In this document: piece by piece, positions 57,771 to 64,000 of the stretch
Position numbering within the stretch: position 1 is the first letter of the stretch
Layout: every line of letters starts with the position of its first letter
Assembly: GCA_032622095.1 (NCBI GenBank)
Contig: CP136062.1
Location: 4,404,001-4,468,000 of the forward strand
Length of the DNA: 64,000 bases
Source: Siphonodentalium dalli
Lineage: Eukaryota > Mollusca > Scaphopoda > Gadilida > Siphonodentaliidae
Direction of reading: 5' to 3'
Translations under genes and position numbers: made by a program
The notes under the pieces: generated by a model
What the model saw: only the letters and a program-made list of their open reading frames with translations
Told to the model about the DNA's origin: nothing
The model's database searches: none

Positions 57771-60180
57771 ATATTAGTTTGAGATGGTCATTTCTACATT
57801 TCTCTAGTGATGAGAATGAGTTAAAATGTGCACTTAGTAGTGTACAGCAGAGCCAGTTTTACCACACCCGACGTCTGTTTACTCACATCCGTAATCCCTT
57901 TTATTCGGATTATCACTGGGTGCGAAAAAGTTAAATGGTATTTATAGAATGGATATGTTTTTCCAAAATCGTAAATAATTGCACCGAGTTTGCACCTGAA
58001 GGAATATTCGAGTAACTAACAGCTATTTTCTCGTAAGTGGGTAAAGATACTAACAATCTGAATACACCATCGTTTCAAGAAAAAAATACGGAATATTATG
58101 GTATAATTTGGATTATAAATACACCTGTATTGAGACAATTGACCCCTTTATGCAGCTATGTAAGTCCCACCTTAACAATGTTCTGGGTTCAGATTGGGAT
58201 CATTATATCTGGTTCTGGATGAATAATTTGGGTGAGTCAGTGATTACTGATAGCCTCAGTGCTCCAATCTTAAGAGATCATGACTGACCCCGAGGTGTGA
58301 TAGAGTATTCACCCTAAAAGCATGCAGTTCCCAGCTGATATCTGAACCTAGGTGGGCAAATGAGTTGATACCTGGACATGCTGTGAATAAGACCTAGCTG
58401 CTGCTCTGCAGGGACGAGGCCGGCCTCATCGTGTGACCAGGGTCACTCATGACATGAGTTGGGGTGTTTTTACAAGATGAGTAGCACAAGTTAGATCACC
58501 CGTTCTGGGGAGAGATACCCAAATTCTCCATAATATGATGATATAAACTCAGAATTCGCGAATGTTTGTGTGGCATACAAAATTTTACTCTGTATTTTCT
58601 TGCAAATCATCTGCCAATGAAAATGCAGTATACAAACTTTTTACTTTCCAAACTGTACTTAATATAACTATAATAACTAAATATAAAATATTGATTTAAT
58701 GTTATTAAATAATATTTTATTCAACTAACAGTGATTCCTAGGGACTGTGTGTAAACTAACTTAGACTGTTAGAGTAATACTTGCTGTCAATGTTGGGCAA
58801 AGTCTCGAGTTTCGAGTCAATGAACAGATGAAAAGCTCATTTCCATGTTTTTCCTGATTTGATCAGCGATCATTTGAGGAAACTATAAGCGGACTTTATC
58901 ATGGTTATGCACAATTCAGCAATTGTTTGTTCACTTTGACTGCCTATCAGTATCACTCAGTATCAATATCATTCAACCACATTTGTTGGAAGAATTTATA
59001 AAAATCCGCTGAAAAGTACACATCATGTATAGTATACCATTACTTTAATAATACTATAGACAAGTATGGAAAGCTCGTGTGTGAGATTGACGAGTCGCCA
59101 TCCGAGTTCTAAGACTACAGTCTAACGCAATAACCAATCCGTACTCCTAAATTAATTTATGCCTTCAAGTTTATTTGGCCTGTGAGTGTTACTCGGATGG
59201 CGATTTTCAATTTTTATGTTGTTGGAAATTCACATAAACTGATAAACTTTAACATTGCAACAATGCAAGAACCGCCAAATCATTTCGGATTTGGAGTCCA
59301 GTTGACTCTGAATCCCGTAAATTGGCCAGTTTTCCATACTTGTCTAAATATTATTATTATTGGAGTTGTGGTGTGTTTATTTACCATTGGATTTTGATAA
59401 TAATTTCCAACAACTGTGCATTCAACAGTTCAACTCTTTGAAATGAAAATTTCAAACAAATCACGACTTTGACTTTGAAATTCAAATAAGCGGCAAATGT
59501 TCATTGCTGGTGTAGCCTGTATGCCTATTTAATACATGCATGTACGTACTTGCCTTTTATTTTGATGTGAATCCTGGAAAGAGTTCCTGCGTGAAGTCCG
59601 TGGAATAAAAGTCAACTTTAAAAATTTAACTGCGACAAACGAAAATGGAAACATGAAAAATGAAAACACCATTTATGTCACTCAAGACCACGACTGGTTC
59701 CTGGCACGCAAAGTCGAAAATAAGGAATCTGATTCGTTGATGCGAACAATGGAACCAGTCAAAATGGCATACGCGGGAATTCCATTTGGCGGAATCATAA
59801 ACGGTGCCGTTTTAAATAAATCGGACCATAAACGCCCATGTGTTTTTATTGTACTTCATTGAACTTGGTCGGCGTACATAATAGTTGGTGAATACGTTAT
59901 ATAACACAGCATTTTATGTTATTTCTGCCACTTGAGAGAAAACAGATGCGTGACACTTTTTCTTGGCGTGGCATCTCATTTTATTCACCTATGAAACAAT
60001 ATACAGGCCCTTCCCAAAAATGGGCCTAAGTATTTGTTTCTGCAACATTATTGCCATGGATATATATCTGTTAAAAAATATCGACATGGATATATATCTT
60101 TTAAAAATTATAATAAATAATATTGGGGAATATATAATCGTCATTGGATTTTTAAGCTACAGTGCTTCATTGCAGAAGAT
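57771..60180. other. non-coding DNA
   Basis: No supported gene. A 69-codon frame at 59653-59862 (plus) is unrecognised. Confidence 0.4.
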
Positions 60181-60310
60181 AAGCATGTAACAATTTAAAA
60201 CATGTCGCGTGTTTTTGATTATAAACACTAGTGATTTCATATCTGAGTTATAAACACACAATCCGTATATTTATAAACACTACCGATTTTGATAAAACAC
60301 ATGACACGTT
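60181..60310. repeat. diverged relative of the 67-bp 'aaacactagtg' repeat
   Basis: Several 'ataaacactagtgat'-like units and 'aaaacacatgacac' recall the array at 28019-28625. Confidence 0.6.
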
Positions 60311-60324
60311 TACATATCGCATAA

Positions 60325-60534
60325 TTATTTGCAGTGTAGGAAGTCACATAGATGGTTTTGCGAGAGTGAATCGAGAAACATAAAACATTCTACCCCAAAG
60401 AAGTCAATGGTGATTGACCAGAAACTGTATCTCAATTGATGCATGGCTGGCGCATTACATGTAAATAATACATGTTCAATTTCGTTGTGATACGTTGATC
60501 TGCAGGCACCGCAATTCGAGTTGTTATTGAACAT
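60325..60534 (-). pseudogene. LINE ORF2 C-terminal fragment
   Basis: The minus strand encodes NCGACRSTYHNEIEHVLFTC followed by LRYSFWS and a FLDSLS phrase. A Cys/His knuckle (C-X2-C...H...C) with 'EHVLFTC' is the usual tail of non-LTR retrotransposon ORF2 proteins. The upstream side stops at a Kolobok-like MITE end (60535 onwards). Only the tail remains. Confidence 0.7.
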
Positions 60535-60542
60535 CGATCTGG

Positions 60543-60890
60543 CTTTTCAAAAAATATTGTTGTTGGAATCGGATGCTTTTGGGGACCATCGAATCGGATT
60601 GAGTACCTTTAATCTGGGTGGAGGAAATAAACCGGGGATCAATCCACGTTCTTCCTCAGAATATTGCTTCATTGCCGCAAAATATGCCACTACTGGGATC
60701 TCAATGGCGAGGCATGGCAATTGTGCCAGTATGACAACTGAAGCGGCATTTCAAAAAATGTTGTTGTTGGAATCGGATGATATGGGGATCATCGCATCGG
60801 ATTGAGCACCTTTAAATTGGGTGGAGGTAATAAATCGGGTTCAATCCACGTTCTTCCTCAGAATATTGCTTCAATGCTGCGAGGTATTAT
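60543..60890 (+). repeat. tandem duplication (~203 bp) including MITE right ends
   Basis: 'gttgttggaatcggatg', 'cggattgagtacctttaa' and then 'ccacgttcttcctcagaata' occur twice, 203 bp apart (for example 60597 and 60800). The first part is the right end of the Kolobok-like MITE family. Confidence 0.8.
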
Positions 60891-61127
60891 GATATTTATT
60901 AGCATAAAAACACTCATGTGAGCCGTATGCATTACATAATAATAAGACATATAATTTACACATACATAGTTCATATAATAAACTTTCCACATATTCATAC
61001 TACAGTTATACAATGACTTAGTATAGCTCAACAATATAAGCATGCAAATAAACTGTATGCAGGCCTATGCTATCGTGTGGAATAGAAATTAATTATTAAT
61101 TTATTCAATAACTTCGGGCTTCTTTTC

Positions 61128-61560
61128 TCATTTCAAAGAATTCTTTGATAGCTCGACTGATCACGTTACTTGTATTTGGTTGGTCGTTTCGCATTATGTA
61201 TATGAATTTTGAGATACTACTGGCCCTTAGAAATTTAGTGATTCATATAGGCCTTTTTCTCAATTTGTCGTATTTGATACAATGGAGAACAAAATGCTTC
61301 TCTTCCACTGAGTTAGTATTGCACATCTTGAATATCCGATCATTGGCTGGCGTCGGTGGGCGTTTGTGTTGGCATTTTTCTATTTCTAATGAATGACAGC
61401 TGATTCGAAGTCTACATAATTGTTCACGGTCTTTGATAGAAGTTGTATGTATTAGATATGGTTCGAGTCGAAAAATGGCTTTTAATTGTTTGTGTGGCCT
61501 TCGTTTACTGTGTGGATCGTCTGAGCTGATAATATACTTATTTATATATTCATCCTTCAA
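61128..61560 (-). pseudogene. LINE ORF2 C-terminal fragment with one stop
   Basis: The minus strand encodes LCRLRISCHSLEIEKCQHKR, then a C..C / H..C knuckle (KMCNTNSVEEKHFVLHC) and YDKLRK. After TGA at 61243-61245 the same frame continues with KFIYIMRNDQPNTSNVISRA and IKEFFEMR. This is the characteristic end of a non-LTR retrotransposon reverse transcriptase polyprotein. It is distinct from the fragment at 60325-60534. Confidence 0.82.
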
Positions 61561-61586
61561 TCATACTGTGACGAGATTAATATATG

Positions 61587-63310
61587 CCACTACTGTGGTA
61601 TCAATGGCGAGGCAGCTGCCAGTATGCCCTGGGGAGCAGCTTGAAACTAAATCAGTTACATTAATTAGTCCTGAATAGACAATAATTATTTGACGGTTAA
61701 GGCGCTGCATGACGTCGCTTCTAATGGCTCATACTTTGGTCTCCCAGGGTCGATGGAAAAATTATAATAAGCTGATTGTGTCATAACGTGAACAGACGAA
61801 AGGCCAAATTTCAATTTGGTCAGAACGTCACAGTCTTTGGTCAAACGCCACCTATTTTAATCACAGATTCTGACCCGCTTTCCGTCATCCAAATAGGTAT
61901 AATTTGGGGAAACTATTATGTCATGTACAAAAGACTTATTCGCGATATCGAATTTAGAAGCAATAAAGAGTGTGTCTATGCCATTTATATGCCATTTGAC
62001 TGATTTATGTGAATATGTTAGAATAGGGCCCTTCGGTCATTTCACATTTAACAATTAAAGCTGAAATTTCTAGAGTAAGCACGCGTGACATTTTTTTTCT
62101 CAAAACAACTCCATAATCCGACTCGAATAAATAACCAACAACCACATGCGTGTAATTGGCCCATCGTGCCACTTATCCCACCCGATCACATCAAACCGAA
62201 GCCAATCAGGTGTATAGGTGCTTCTTTCATAGAGATATGATACGGTACGGGAGCTTCCACGTTCGTTCTGACTTCACGTCGCCATCATTGGCTCATTTAG
62301 TAACTTCTACAGTCGTTCCGGGTCTGTATAATCAGGGGGAGTTTCCTGCAATATGTCCATTAACCACTAAAAAGTTATTGAAGAACACACTGATAAAATA
62401 CACATATTCATTGCAAGTGGCAGAAACACAACGAAACTGACTTTTGTTCCTTCTGGCTATTTTCCCGTGATATAAATATAGGTATAAATACACGAAATAC
62501 TATTATGATGACTATATATGCCATAAACAAACGACTTATTCTAGATATAGAATATAGAAAAGTCGAGATCAGCACGAAACAGTAAAAAGCGTTCGTTGCT
62601 AACACTGTTATGATATGGATACAGATAGGTAATTTTAATGATTTTTGTCATGTAGTTAGACACCCGATCAAATACCACTCACTCCTTTTAAAATTGTTAT
62701 TTCAAATTTATTTATATGTATATAAAGCACAGGACTCTTTTTCTTGAAACAAACCCAAAATCCGACCTACCCAAATGGCCGACAACCAAATGGGTGCAAT
62801 TGGCACAGCGTGCCAATTATCTGCCCCATGACAGATTTTGTGAAAATGTTAGAATATGGCTCTTCTTTCGTCACTTATTTCGTCAACAGAACATCATGGT
62901 GGCCGCGGACCAAGGTTGTACGATAAATGCCAAATAGGTTCATGCAAATGGTATGTTTAGGTTGATTCTAAGCCGAAGACAGATCAAAACACACCCGATC
63001 AACTCAAACACCAGGGGGGGGGGGTTCAAATATCGCACCATGCCATTTCTAGTCCCCTTGTACGATTTAGTGAAATCAAAGGCTGCTGATGGCTGGCCCC
63101 ACGACGATGCGCGTGCCACTATGCCCTGGGGATCAGCGTTACACTCAATCAAATACATTAACTAATCCCTTAGTGTATCATTTGCCAATTAATCTGCGGC
63201 ATAGCATTAATTGTAATCTCTCATGCTCAGGTTTCCCAAAGTCGATGGAATAATTCAGTTGAAACCGTGTACATAGAGTTGTCGGTATTATTCTCATAAC
63301 GTCACACCGA
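61587..63310 (+). repeat. degenerate duplicated non-coding units (~600-1500 bp)
   Basis: 61617-61800 matches 63115-63310 ('tatgccctgggga', 'aagtcgatgga', 'cataacgt'). 61840-62000 matches 62440-62600 ('acttattc', 'gatat.gaat', 'agaa'), and 62080-62190 matches 62730-62830 ('ccaacaacca', 'tgggtgcaattgg', 'cgtgcca'). Divergence is high. A weak 'caataaagagtgtg' near 61960 recalls the dispersed repeat. No gene. Confidence 0.65.
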
Positions 63311-63319
63311 TAGAAATGT

Positions 63320-64000
63320 CACATTTCAGAACTGTGTCTGGCATACACGAACGTCATACCCCGTGCTACCCCGAGGGGGTGAAAATGGGGTATGGACCAT
63401 CTTCGAGAACCGTAGGGGTTTCGACCGATTTGACTGCATGGGTGGGTAGCCCGCCCCAAATACCACATAGAAACTCCCAACCCCACCCATTACCCACGGG
63501 GGTGCCACCCCGAGGGGGGTAACAATCGGGTATGGACTATTTTCGAGAACAGTATTGGAATTCGACCGATTTGACGGCACGGTGGGTGGCCCACCCCAAA
63601 TACTCCCAAGAAACAACCGACTCCCTTCCAATCACTTCGGAGTCTGGACCATTTTCAAGAACAGTAAGGATTTGGACCGATTTGACGGCATGGGTGGGTG
63701 GCCCGTCCCATATCTCTCTCAGAAACACCCCAAATCTCTACCCAATCACCCCGGGTGTTGCCACGCGAAGGGGTGAAATGGGGTATAAACTATTTCCGAG
63801 AACGGTAAGAATTTCGACTGATTTGACGGCATGGGTGGGTGGCTCGCCCCAAACACCCCTAGAGACGGCAGACCCCCACACAGCAAACCCGGTGATTGCC
63901 ACCCGGAAGAGGTGAAAATGGGATATGGACCATTTTCGAGAACAGTATCGACCATTTTCGAGAACGGTACAGATTTCAACCAATTTGACGGAACGGTTCG
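63320..64000 (+). repeat. tandem satellite with units of 111-162 bp, running off the window
   Basis: The phrase 'cgaccgatttgacggcatgg' or a variant starts at 63422, 63563, 63674, 63815 and 63977, preceded each time by 'ttcgagaacagta' and followed by 'gtgggtggc.cgccccaaa'. Intervals are 141, 111, 141 and 162 bp. Both strands stay open over long distances because of the repeat, so open frames here are weak evidence of coding. Confidence 0.85.

Noticed and set aside
1-64000. tRNA or rRNA genes
   Set aside because: A scan by eye for the T-loop consensus and cloverleaf stems found no convincing candidate; a tRNAscan run would be decisive.

Overview
The window reads as animal nuclear DNA: AT-rich, intron-bearing, very rich in transposable elements, with no bacterial-style operons, rRNA, tRNA or CRISPR that I could recognise. 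Mollusc, probably bivalve, is my best guess. It rests on the many short TTAA-flanked elements, the dispersed 'gggccataactc' repeats and the kinds of gene remnants present. It is an inference from style, not a database result.

Layout. 0-5 kb: a broken pogo-like transposase remnant and dispersed repeats. 5.7-6.8 kb (minus): the only intact host-type gene, a single-exon type II membrane glycosyltransferase-like protein of 361 aa. 7-24 kb: non-coding, with a 533-bp element carrying 64-bp terminal inverted repeats (TIRs), a GC-rich hairpin block, a duplicated 153/155-bp segment, modular inverted repeats, a complete TTAA-flanked MITE and a larger piggyBac-like MITE. 24.2-27.8 kb: a degenerate tandem array of long units. 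28.0-28.6 kb: a higher-order repeat with a 201-bp period. 28.8-32.4 kb: TIR elements. 32.5-37.3 kb (minus): a six-exon SAMD3-like gene with all splice sites and phases consistent but two in-frame stops, so a pseudogene; its introns hold MITEs. 38.1-40.0 kb: about 50 copies of a 37-bp satellite that matches the end of a MITE family seen elsewhere in the window. 40.3-40.9 kb: a GAT/ATG microsatellite. 42.8-45.3 kb (minus): a C2H2/transposase-like gene broken by a frameshift in a T10 run. 46-48.1 kb: two inverted copies of a palindrome-rich TTAA MITE. 48.8-57.8 kb (plus): a nearly complete Ty3/Gypsy LTR retrotransposon. 60-61.6 kb: two LINE tails. 60.5-64 kb: tandemly duplicated non-coding DNA and a satellite.

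The genes do not form a pathway; the theme is successive colonisation by mobile DNA. At least eight elements or fragments sit at TTAA. The most instructive signals are: a textbook -1 frameshift signal at the gag/pol junction of the Gypsy element (U UUA AAC, 6-nt spacer, 11-bp stem, possible pseudoknot); a satellite apparently born from a MITE terminus; a MITE insertion whose TTAA target is shown by an empty paralogous site in the same array; and the SAMD3-like pseudogene. I found no clear new defence or metabolic system.
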